Below, piece after piece: positions 54,432 to 64,000 of a DNA stretch of 64,000 nt. This DNA is from Dendrocalamus latiflorus (taxonomy: Eukaryota; Streptophyta; Magnoliopsida; Poales; Poaceae). Both the position numbers and the translations under genes were made by a program. Numbering within the stretch: the stretch's first letter is position 1; each line of letters starts with the position of its first letter. The notes under the pieces were generated by a model. It had not been told where the DNA came from, did not search any database, and saw only the letters and a program-made list of their open reading frames with translations. The stretch lies in NCBI GenBank assembly GCA_017311315.1, contig CM029664.1, positions 41,647,846 to 41,711,845 of the forward strand, read 5' to 3'.

Positions 54432-57400
54432 TGTAACATCCCAAAATTTTGCTTTCTGTAAAAATTTAATTCCAAATTAATTATTTTAAAGTATTTGAAT
54501 TTTATTTGGATTTTCTGTGATTTTCTGAGTTTTATTTGGAGTTATCTAAATTTTATTTCAAAATCTAAATCAAATTTAATCCTCAACCTCTCTACTCGGC
54601 CATCACGTGTCGCTCCCTGATTCAATCCATTCTCGCCCGGTTTAATCTAAGCCACCCGCGTTCACTTAACCCTTTGTTTTAATCCGATGGCCCTAATTTC
54701 TCTTTCGCCTCGTGGCATTCATCCGACCATCCACTCCTTCCTCCTCTCTCTTCCCTCTCGCCGACAGCCCAACCCCGCCTGTCAGCTTAATTCTTCTTTC
54801 TCCTTGCCTTCTTCAACCTTCCACCGCCACCATTAATGCCCCGCCTGAGCTCTTAAATTTGGCTGTTTCTTCTCGTTAGCCCGAGCATTTGCTACAATTG
54901 AAAGCCTAATCACTCCCGCATTCAACCTCCACCATTTCCCCACTTTAAACCCCGCTTATCTCCCTCTTTACTCGTCTTTGCGCTGACTTAACTTTGGTGT
55001 AACCGATAGTCGCATTCAACCTCCACCTATGCGCGCATCCCCACCCCTCCACCGAGTGAATCCACCGCCGAAGAGCCCTGCCGCCCACACCCTCACTTCG
55101 CCACCCCTGCATCCTCGTCACCGGTAACCACCGAGCATTTCCGAGTGTCGTGCCAAGGTGCACTTAACTCCTCGTGTCCTTCCCCCTCTCGTGCACCTCT
55201 CACCGACCCCAGCAGCACCGCCATCCACCGATGCCCTCAGTCCCTGTGCGCCACGTTAGCAACCGGGAGCCACGCAAGCGCTACGCCAGCCGCGTGCCAC
55301 CTCAGCCTTCTCCCCAGTCAACGGACCCAGTCCACAAAAGCCGGTCCCACCTATCAGGGAATAAAACCCTTTTCCTGTTGAAAAATAATTCGGCCAGAAA
55401 ATCAAAATCTACGCTGACGTCACCCTAACATCATAAATACCTTTTTCCATAGAAATATAATTCCTCTGAAAATCATTTCCCTTGATGATGTCATTTCAGT
55501 TCAAAAATAATTCCAGAAAATCAGCTTATTCTTTTTCTCTCCTCTCAAACTTTCAAACGCTTGTATTTCTTCATTTTAATTCCGATTGAGCCCATTAAAA
55601 TTTCTAAATTCATCAAAAACTCCAATCTATCAATTTCTATCCTATTTTCAAATTTTTGGAATTTTTGAATTTATTTGGATTAAATTAAAGCTTAGAAAGT
55701 AAAACTATTTTTAATGATTAAAATATACTTCAAATAAATCCGAAATTATTTTATTTGGTATTTTCGGGTTCCAAGGATGTTTGTGGAATTTTTCCTGATT
55801 TATTATTTTATTTTTTTTTTTAAAAAAATATTATTTTTTTTATTTTCTCTCTCCTGTTACTATTCATCTTCAAGGTATCGATTCGTGTCCAGACCGCACG
55901 CACGCGCAGCGCCATTGCCGTCTTCTTCAAGCTCCAATAACTTTTGATTTTCTCAACGGTTTTTTGTGAAATAAAGTGCATTCAAATCCTCTCATCAAGA
56001 CTTTCATTCCCGGCCTTCCCCAATTTCATGCACCCATTTCGGGAAATTATCATGCCATGAGACATTCCCTCGCGGATCTCCCATCTCGGACCTCCCCCGC
56101 CCCTATAAAAGGAGCACCGTGAGCCCCTCCTCATCCTCACTCAACCCTGAAAATATCAAGTCTCCACTCCTCTTCTCTTCGGCGCAATCGGAGTTTTTCT
56201 TTTGTGTTCCAAGCGGCGTTCTTCGGCTTATTGCGCCTCGTCCGGTGGAGCCCCGCCACTTTTGAGCACATCTCCGGATTTGCCTTGTCGCGTTCTACAC
56301 GGTGCTCACCTCGCCTTCGCCGGAACTTCGCCGGAGCACCGTCGCCACCGTGGACCATAGCGCGTCGTCGTTCCTCGCGTCGCCACTGGCCGTCCGTGCA
56401 TGTCCAACCAAAACCAAGGTGAGCATCACGTTCCCCACGCTCTACGCTTCGTTTCGCCGCAAGTCTTGCATGTTAACTCCTCTCCGTTTGTCCGGAATGC
56501 CGATGTCAAACCGACAGTCGCAAAAGGTCTTCTCCGTCGTGTTCCGCCACCATTCGATATCCTTTGGCTGAACCATCCATACCGTTGAGTTTGCCTCGAC
56601 GCGTTCTACGTCGTGCTTCCATCGCCATCACCTGAAGATCCCCCGAGTCCTCGTCGACCTTGTCAGGCCCAGACACTAAAACTGTACTTCGCGCGTACAC
56701 CCCTTTTTGGTAAGCGCTTCAATTTTTGGTCGCGTCATATTGTGTCCTAGACTCTAAGAAATTTTTCTACCATTTTGTTTAATTTTTCGTGGAGCCAATT
56801 GTCAGGAATTGAGCTTTCCGCGAAAATGGCCGTTTTTGACTCCTGGCGTCAATTCGTCGTCTCTGTTGAGCCTTAGCCCATGCCATAATTTTTCTTAGAC
56901 TTGCCTCACTGCGTTATTCGCCGTGCTCACTTCCTTTTCCCCAAAAAGCCTCCACAAATTTTCGCCTCCGAACCTTGCCATGGCCGCAAATGGCACTTCT
57001 CATCCCTGCCTGTCCGGGAATGCTTTCAACAATCCGTTCGCGTCAAAACGTGCCAAACTATCCCAGGTGGCTACGTTTCAGACGGTTTTGGATTCGCTCT
57101 ACCGAGCACGAAGATATTGAGTTTTTCGTGTTTCGGTACCGTCGTTGTTCAAACGACGATTGCGTCGCCTCCGGTGAGTTTTCGGCTTAGCCGATATTTT
57201 TTCTAGCTTCGCCTCGCCACGTTCTAGGCCGTGCTCACCTTACTTCTCCTTGTCCCTTTCCCGAAAATTATTCTTCTCTCCACACCTTATGTTGTTGTCG
57301 CCGTACATGGTCTCTAACCTGCCGTTGTCGCTACCACGCCGTCACTGTCGTGTTTCCCTCACCGCCGGTGATTGCCGCCGTTCCTCGCCGCCATACCTGT

Positions 57401-59325
57401 GTCACCACCTTTGTCTCATTGCCAGCATTCTATTTTGCCCATTCGCCAGCCACCTTGTAGCCAATCGACACTGCACTATTCAAAAAGTAATTCTCGGATG
57501 TTGTTATCATTTCATGTGATGTCCAAAACTTTCAGATATTCGATCTCCCTCATACGAACTCCGAATCCATTGATTCTTTCTCCTAAATTCATCTAAAATC
57601 ATAACCTATCCGTCAATATATTTTATAATTTTTGGATTTTAATTGGGTTTTATTTGAATTTATTTTGTTTGGTTCTCGCGTGTAGACTATGACTAATCCG
57701 GAGAGTTCGATTTTGACGGTTCGCAACATCAAGTCTCCGAGCAAGGCAAGTCTCCTTTGATCATCTTGAACCTATGATTTCGAAATGTTTTAATTATTTT
57801 AAATTATGTGCATTGCTATTTATATAAAATATTAGTTCAAATCTTAAGGCATTAGTTATATCCAACCTTGTTATGCCCTCATTTGAATTCGAATGCCATG
57901 TACCTTTGCAACCCTAGAAATTCCTTTGACTCACTAATGAGATTATTAAATTGTTGGTATTAGAATGGTAGAACAATGCTTAGCCATGCTATTGAATACC
58001 TCACAAATCTTGCAAATGGGAAATTATGAATTATTGTAATACCCCTGTGTTTATGAAAATTAGTGGTAATTGGAGTTGCCACTGTTCTTTTAAAATAAAC
58101 TAAAATGTGAAAATTGGTTTAGATTAGGGTGGATGGTTAGTTTGGATTGGTGCAGGAAGCACGAGATCTTGTAAAGTGTATGTTCCACCCTAGTCAATTA
58201 AGGACCGACGCTTGTGTTTGTCCAAACTGAGCATTAACCGTACAACCACAAGTCTATATGGGTACGACCTAGCTGACTAACTTACGATAGTCTAGTTTAG
58301 GTGCCACCAGTGGAAAGTGGATGCCAGGGATGGACTGGTTATTCACAGTGAGGGACAGGGATTTACTGTACTCATATGGCGCAAGAGGGGGCTTCGGTTC
58401 GGGCGGTTAGCCTACCTGCGGTGAAACCTCAGCGGGTGGTATCTAGCTAGATTAGAGTAAGGTAAAGGCTTTGTGATATTTTATCTGGGTCTCATGCCAA
58501 AGGAAGCGTGTTGACTTTTAGGATAATTATCTCTTGTGGGTAAAGTTGTACAACCTCTGCAGAGTGTAAAACTATTCGAATAGCCGTGCCCACGGTCAAG
58601 GGCGGGCAAGGAATGCATTCACATGGTAGATTTCTGGTTTTGTTTTAAAATCAAAAGTTTTGTATTCCGAGAGTGGAGGGAACTCTTGGAAGGGAATCCT
58701 GGCGGTTGGAGCCAGAGAGGGTGGATGGAACCCGCAGTTTAAACTTGTCAAGTTGGTTAGCTAGTGTAGATGGAACCTTCACTAGAAAGTTAATGATAGT
58801 TTCTGCTAAAACATTTACTTTATTAAATTGATGCCTTCGAAAATAATTAGTAGTAATTGAATTTTAAATATTGCTTTGTGCAAAAGAACCATATAGCCTT
58901 CCTTTGTCAAGCCTTGCATCTATGCATTTTTCCCAAGACTTGCGGAGTACTTTATGTACTCACATGCTACACTCAAAAATAATCTCAAAGAGTACGAAGC
59001 TCAAGAAGGCGACTACGACTTCTTCGCGGGTGGATTCGACGAAGGATTCCAGGAGTTCTAGGTCGCGCTTCCCCAGTCAATTGCCTGTGGCGTATTGATG
59101 GGTCTTCACCGAGTTTATCTTTTGCTTCCGCTGTGTTTCGTGTGTGTGTGAGGTCTTGAAACCTCAATTGTAATAATGAGACCTTTCGGTCTGTACTCTT
59201 TAATATTGTAATAAAGCGTTGCTGGTTATGTATTCATTTCTGTTTAACTGTGTGCACTAGCTTTGATCTGGGACTAGTGCAGTAATACACAGAGGGTCCG
59301 GGTTCGGAAATCCGGGGTCCCGACA
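54432..59325 (+). mobile_element. Tekay/Del-like Ty3 LTR (4.9 kb)
   Basis: Starts TGTAACATCCCAAAATTTTG and ends CGGGGTCCCGACA, the termini typical of Tekay/Del LTRs. It is homologous to 16424-19895 in its 3' part and has a TATAAAA at 56104. No gag-pol. Flanking 5-mers CCAAT and CTCCA do not match, and the sequence to the right does not continue the interrupted LTR on the left. Overlapping frames within it (for example 55145-55428, 56204-56588, 56901-57206) are not conserved genes. Confidence 0.75.
56104..56110 (+). promoter_or_regulatory. TATA box of the 4.9-kb LTR
   Basis: TATAAAA in CCCTATAAAAGGAGCACC, followed by a CTCCTCATCC-rich leader as in the other Tekay-like LTR. Confidence 0.6.
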
Positions 59326-59334
59326 CTCCACCTC

Positions 59335-59690
59335 CCGACTTACGACCGCGAACACTGGTCGATGTATTTCGACTTATGACCACGAGGTATCCTCGATGGC
59401 TTTCGACTTACGACCACAAACAATGGTCGTTGGCTTCTGATGTACGACCATGAGCCATTGTCAAAGGTTCCCGATTTAGGATCACGATCGATCATCGACC
59501 GCTACACATTTACAACCACCAGCGATGTCGACTGCTCCCGACCTACGATCATGCACGATGGCCGATGGCTTCCGACTTACGACGATGAGGTGTGCTCGAG
59601 GGCTCCCAACCTATGACTATGAAGTGTGGTCGATATCTTCTGACTTATGACCACGAGGTGTGATCGACGGTTTTTGACTTACTTGACTCC
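59335..59690. repeat. 34-bp minisatellite (CGACTTACGACCACGAGGT)
   Basis: About ten degenerate 34-bp copies directly after the Tekay-like LTR. It shares the TACGACCA core with arrays at 11.4-12.5 kb. Confidence 0.85.
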
Positions 59691-59968
59691 ATCCTCTCTT
59701 CTCAGCCATCCGATTTGATTTGGACCATTCGTCTCTCTCCTCCTCACTCTCTCATGATACAACCACCAACCCCCTCCACTTTCCCCATCTCCTCGCGCAT
59801 TCTGCCCACCCTTCTCTCTCTATCGTTTGCTCTCCATTGTTTGATGTGTGAAGTTGACCAGGCAGTAAGTTCCGTCTCATTATTTTTATGACTCCGTTGC
59901 AACGTACGGGTCTCTAACTGGTATATATGTATGTGTATATGTATGTATATATGGATATATATATTATA
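59691..59968. other. Intergenic; Helitron/MITE-like GTTGCAACGTACGGGT motif
   Basis: CCGTTGCAACGTACGGGT at 59893 resembles a conserved terminal motif of many short grass repeats (usually GTTGCAACGCACGGGC). No second boundary was found. Confidence 0.35.
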
Positions 59969-60210
59969 GGGCATGTTCTTTTTGGTTAGAGGTTATGGCT
60001 TTTAGCTACGGCTTGTGGCTTTTGGATTGTTCATGCGAGAGATTACAGAGTAACAGAAACTCATGTGCGGTTTTTGCCGATATAAATGAAGTCGGTACAA
60101 TATGTACTACAATTAACTAGTAGACCCTATATTGAAAAGATACTACGGTTAAAAACTAGTTACTGTAGAAAAGCCAAAAACAGCTTTTAGAAGCTGAAAA
60201 AAATAGGACC
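59969..60210. mobile_element. hAT-like MITE, family A, copy 2
   Basis: Starts GGGCATGTTCTTTTTGGTT and ends AAATAGGACC. Interior motifs AGAGTAACAGAAACTCATGT and CTACAATTAACTAGTAGACC parallel those of 1246-1474. It lies in AT-rich DNA, so a target duplication cannot be judged. Confidence 0.6.
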
Positions 60211-60212
60211 AT

Positions 60213-60455
60213 ATATAATGTATATGTATATATATGTGTGTATGTATATATGTATATATGTGTGTGTATGTATATATATTTGCGTATATGTATATATGTA
60301 TATGTACATATGTTTGTATATGTATATATCTGTGTGTATATGTATATGTATATATCTATGTGTATATGTATATGTATTGTATATATATGCATATATGTAT
60401 GTGTATGTATATGTACATATGTATATACGTACATATATGTACATATATATACCTA
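60213..60455. repeat. ATATGT microsatellite
   Basis: About 240 bp of interrupted TATATGTATATGTG repeats. Frames through it encode only Tyr/Ile/Val/Cys-type repeats on both strands. Confidence 0.95.
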
Positions 60456-62002
60456 TTGGTCAATCTAGATACTTTGTAATATTGATATCGAGCGTAGAAA
60501 AGTTCGATCGGCATGGATTCTATGATAATTTAAAACCATAGTTAAGACATAGTGCAATATATGGTGGAATATGGAATTGAGCTGTACAAAAGAAAAACAC
60601 AGTTCTAATGGGGAAATCTTCAACGGGAATACCACAGGGCAAAATTTGTGCAAACGTCAGGACCTTGGTCTCATGTGCCTGTTTCGTTTGTAAAACAATG
60701 GTATAGCCCGCATGTTTGGATTCTGGTCACGGTTACCGTCTTGAATGTTGAAGCTATGCCATTGTAATCAGCGGCGCTTCCCTTTCAGTGCTAAAGATGT
60801 TCAGAATCTTCAGATAAGTGTCAAGGAAACATGTCATTGAATTGTCAGCTGCATGTTTCGTTCTCATTGCTCAACATTTCTATTTGTTGGAAGGTTCAAA
60901 GAACTACAGGATACAAAATGGACAGTCTTCTCCAAAGACAAGAAGAGCGCAGATGATGGCTACAATCCTTTGTTTCCCCTTTTCAACTACTCTACATAAC
61001 AAACCTGAATGAAGTATTCCAAACAAACGCAACAAGATTTGACATGTCTGAAATTGGACACCTTCTGCTTCTTCCAAGTAGTGTGCAATTACTGGAGTGG
61101 ATAGGCATCACCTACTGGCCTCATCTTCCTTTTCATTTCGTTTTTTCTTCGTTTATGCTACCCCTGTCACATTCTGGCATCAATTTTGAATTAAATTTTT
61201 TTGGAGAGGACAATTAATCAAAATAGCAATACTGACGTTTCACTCTGTGTTACTCATGACGAAAAGCATTTTCCAAAGAGAAAAAAAATGAAATTATAAT
61301 GTATCTGTCACATAAAATTGAAAATACAGACACAATCTCGCAACAAAGCAATACAAATCATTCATGCAATTCACTCTGAAATCTAATGCAATATAATGTT
61401 GTGTCAACAGGAAGGAAGACAGATAATCATACATAACAGCTATAACAAAGACAAATTGAAGAGGCAAGTTGATGAGACAGGACCTGCAGGATAATCTAGG
61501 AACTGCAATTGGTTACCTTCAGTAACTGAATATAGCAAACACCTATATCATAGCATGCTTGATAAACTATGGTCGAAATGGATGAGTTGATTCATGATTT
61601 AGATGTAAACTATGTAGAGAGAGCCAAGGAAACTATGAGTTCATTATGTGAATGATCTAAATGTATGAATCATATTCGATGTTTCAAACAGAAAGCTAGT
61701 ACAGATTCAACTAGCAACAAATGGGTCCTAACTGGAAACAAGTTTACAAGTTACCAGCCGTAACAGAAGAACACTACCATTCCATTAAGATCTTACAGGG
61801 GAGTAATAAAAATACAGCCCCATTGAATTTGAATTTCCAGTGTATCATCACAATATTCACATCGTATTCCAATCAATCCGAAACAGTCTTCATCTTCACT
61901 GGCACCATAGAAATCCCAGTCGACAACAAAGAGGCAATACCGTGGTAGTTTCTTTAACTAGAGGCTTTCAAACCACTCAGTTTAGCGCTGCATAAGTTCT
62001 TC
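60456..62002. other. No recognised gene; downstream flank of the BSD gene
   Basis: AT-rich DNA with short frames only (maximum about 75 codons). The part nearest 62002 probably includes the 3' UTR of the minus-strand BSD gene. Confidence 0.5.
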
Positions 62003-63561
62003 CTACTCATCAACATCCCAAATCAGCTCCTCATCTTCTTCCACAGAATTGAGCCGTTTTCGGAGATCCTCCACTTTGCTAGGAGGGCTTGACCGTGGAC
62101 TCGCTCCTTTCTTCTCATCTTGATCGCCAACATCCTCAATTTCCTCCCAGCTAAGATCTTCCTCCTGCACTGATGGCCGAGACACCACAGAGAAATCACT
62201 CTCCTTAGATGAGTCACCAACTTCAGATTTCTCTTCTTGTCCCGTGCCATTGCTCGACTTTGGTGTCAATGCCTCACCACTGGATTCACCATTATCATCC
62301 TTCATCGCTGCCAAAGCCGTATCCTTAACTTCTGCCAGATCTTTTTCATCCACTGCTTCTTGTTTCCCATCACCCTGTGTTTCATGGCTAACAGGCTCAT
62401 GAATTTGCTCCTCTCTCTTATCTACCATGGTGTTAGTACCTTCTTTGCGATCACCATTATTATCGTCCTCATCATCATCGACCTCCCAGCTGAGCTCTTC
62501 CTCATCCTCCTTTGACATGGCCCTGCTCACTAGCTTGGTGCGGACATCCTCTGCCTGCCTGAGCTTATCGACAGCAAAGAAATACCTGCACCAGAACGTC
62601 TCATAGTCTACCACTGAGGGCACAAGCCCTCCACGAAGCTCTCCAGCCCAGGGCTCTCCCGGAGCACCCCCTCGATTTCCTCTTTCCTCTCGTCGACTCT
62701 GAACGTGTCCCGCCATCTGGCAAACCCCTCGGCGTCCTCGGGCTCCTCAGTGAACGTGGCCGGATCGGCGCGCAGTGCCAGGACCTGCGCCTCGAACCGG
62801 GTGTACTTCTTGGACGGCAGGGACGCGCGCCAGGAGGCGCCGGAGGCAGTGTCAGATGGATGGGAGGAGTCGTCGCCGTCGGCGTCGACGGATCGGAGGG
62901 CATCGTTGGCGTGGGAGAGGAGGACTGCGGCGGCGGCGCCAAGGTCGTCGACGGCCTGCCCGACGGACTCGAGCCTGTCGGAGGTGGCGGACGCGCCCGC
63001 TTCGAGCGCGCCGGGGAGCGCAGCGGCGGCCCGCGCGGCGGCGGCGCGGAGGGTGGTGGTCTCGATGCGGAGGCCGGAGCCGAGGTCCTGGAGGTCGCGG
63101 CGGTAGCCCCCGAGCACTGACTCCGACCGCGACGCGAATGTCTTGATCAGCCCCCGAAGCTCACCCGCCGCCGGAATCATCCCCCTCCTCTACGGCCGCC
63201 GCCGCCTCGGCTTCCTGCTCGCCCTCCTCCGCCTCTGCCGCGGCCTCCGGCTCTTCCCGCTGTCCCTCCATCTCCTCCGCGAGCGTCTTGATCAGCCCAC
63301 CAAAACTCCACCCGCCGCCGGAATCACCCTCCTCCTCCTCCACTGCCGCGGCGGCCTCCTGCTCCGCCCGTTGCGCCTCTATCTCCTCCGCCAGCGTCTT
63401 GATCAGCCCACCAAAGATCCACCCACCGCCGGAATTACCCTCCCCCTCCTCCGCCTCCGCCGCCGGTCCTTGCTCGCCCTCCCGCCGCTGCTCCCCTCCA
63501 CCTCCTCCTCTTCCTCTTGATCAGCGGCGGGGGCGGAGAAGACGGAGCTGAAGAAATCCAT
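62003..63561 (-). pseudogene. BSD-domain protein gene with apparent frameshifts
   Basis: Plant BSD proteins share the domain of BTF2/TFIIH p62 and synapse-associated proteins; their role is poorly known. The ATG at 63561 opens MDFFSSVFSAPAADQEEEEE. Then come glycine-rich modules (SGGGWIFGGLIKTLAEEIEA, SGGGWSFGGLIKTLAEEMEG), then GLIKTFASRSESVLGGYRRD and an Ala-rich helix. KYTRFEAQVLALRADPATFT and FARWRDTFRVDERKEEIEGV lead into the BSD core, closing VPSVVDYETFWCRYFF. The acidic C-terminus has three (D/E)-E-x-L-x-W-(D/E) motifs and ends DEELIWDVDE. One-base G losses are apparent near 63495 (G-run), at 63151-63162 (two) and near 62622 inside the BSD domain. The longest continuous parts are 63180-62608 and 62716-62003. 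Either a recent pseudogene or consensus error in GC runs; about 520 codons if read through. Confidence 0.75.
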
Positions 63562-64000
63562 GGGCGCGCGTGCCGGTTAGGATTCGGATTTGGATCTGGG
63601 GGCTCTCGAGAATGGAGGTGGCGGCATCGGGAGCTAAATCGCCTTGCCGTTGGCGCGTCATTTTTCGGGTGGGCCCAAGTACGTCGGGGCCCACATTCAG
63701 TGAGTGTTTGCTTGGCCGATGATTACTGCAAGGTAAGACTGTTCGGTTGGCCGCGATGTGGGCCAGGTGGACTTCTTTTGGTTTGACGGTCTGTAATTTT
63801 TGAGAGACAGTGTACCACGAAGACACTGAATCACACATATAATTTTAAATTAGAAAAATTGTTTAAATAATTTATTTCAAAAATTGTTTTATTTATTTTA
63901 ATTTTTAGAGAAACTAAAATTCTAAAACAACAGTGTGGTGTAACATGTGTTTCCTGTAGAGCTTTGCCCACCTAGCGGGCATAGATCCATCAGAGTTTTT
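63562..64000 (-). promoter_or_regulatory. Upstream region of the BSD gene
   Basis: The first ~100 bp are GC-rich; GGGTGGGCCCAAG (near 63668) and GGGGCCCACA (near 63686) contain GGCCCA site-II-like motifs. Further out the sequence turns AT-rich. No second gene was recognised before the window end. Confidence 0.4.

Noticed and set aside
55145..57596. Possible genes in the 4.9-kb LTR
   Set aside because: Frames are short, overlapping and not conserved in the homologous LTR at 16424-19895.
60156..60541. Tyr/Ile/Val/Cys-rich frames
   Set aside because: Translation of the ATATGT microsatellite on both strands.
63140..63175. An intron explaining the BSD frame change, using the GGGTGAGC donor-like sequence
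   Set aside because: Recognisable coding sequence resumes within a few bases, leaving no room for an intron; single-base losses fit better.
62705..63786. Several plus-strand frames of 85-133 codons opposite the BSD gene
   Set aside because: Antisense of GC-rich BSD coding sequence; Arg/Ser/Pro-rich with no homology.

Overview
The window looks like nuclear DNA from a grass. The two genes have very GC-rich, acidic or alanine-rich 5' coding regions with AT-richer introns, and most of the rest is layered repeat DNA of types known from grasses: Tekay/Del-like Ty3 LTRs of several kb, Ty1/copia LTRs carrying repeated GGTCTGACCG-like or GGTAGTACCG-like motifs, and hAT and Mutator-like MITEs. The species cannot be named from sequence alone. 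No bacterial, organellar, CRISPR, rRNA or tRNA feature was recognised.

Layout. 0-8 kb: AT-rich and hairpin-forming tandem repeats, MITEs, a small non-autonomous copia element with an intact target-site duplication (1547-3307), and 27-bp minisatellites. 8-21.3 kb: a degenerate copia element whose left LTR holds a 3.5-kb insertion (9598-13097) and whose right LTR holds a 3.5-kb Tekay-like solo LTR (16424-19895). Its interior is reduced to a piece of gag joined to a piece of RNase H. 22-30 kb: a copia LTR remnant, an internally deleted hAT transposase, one broken exon of a xyloglucan endotransglucosylase/hydrolase (XTH), and an Angela-like copia deletion derivative (26393-29333).

30.7-35.2 kb: the best-supported gene, TAF11 (TFIID subunit 11). 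It has four exons and 214 codons, a GC-AG third intron, a foldback MITE in intron 2, and a hAT MITE containing a copia remnant just upstream. 35.7-46.8 kb: hAT MITEs, a copia solo LTR and AT-rich repeats, with no recognised gene.

47.0-54.4 kb: a non-autonomous Ty3-type LTR element with no recognisable gag-pol. Its interior ends in three consecutive tandem arrays: a 52-bp array alternating as 104-bp dimers, a 97-bp array whose monomer can fold into three hairpins, and a variable array with units of about 60-120 bp. Its right LTR is cut after 68 bp by a 4.9-kb Tekay-like LTR (54432-59325) whose flanks do not match. 59.3-60.5 kb: a 34-bp minisatellite, a MITE and an ATATGT microsatellite. 62.0-63.6 kb, minus strand: a BSD-domain protein gene, recognisable throughout but carrying apparent single-base G deletions at three places.

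TAF11 is a general transcription factor subunit. The BSD protein is a conserved plant protein of uncertain role. Nothing links the two beyond proximity, and no new multi-gene system is visible. The most unusual material is the satellite-like content of the 47-54 kb retroelement.
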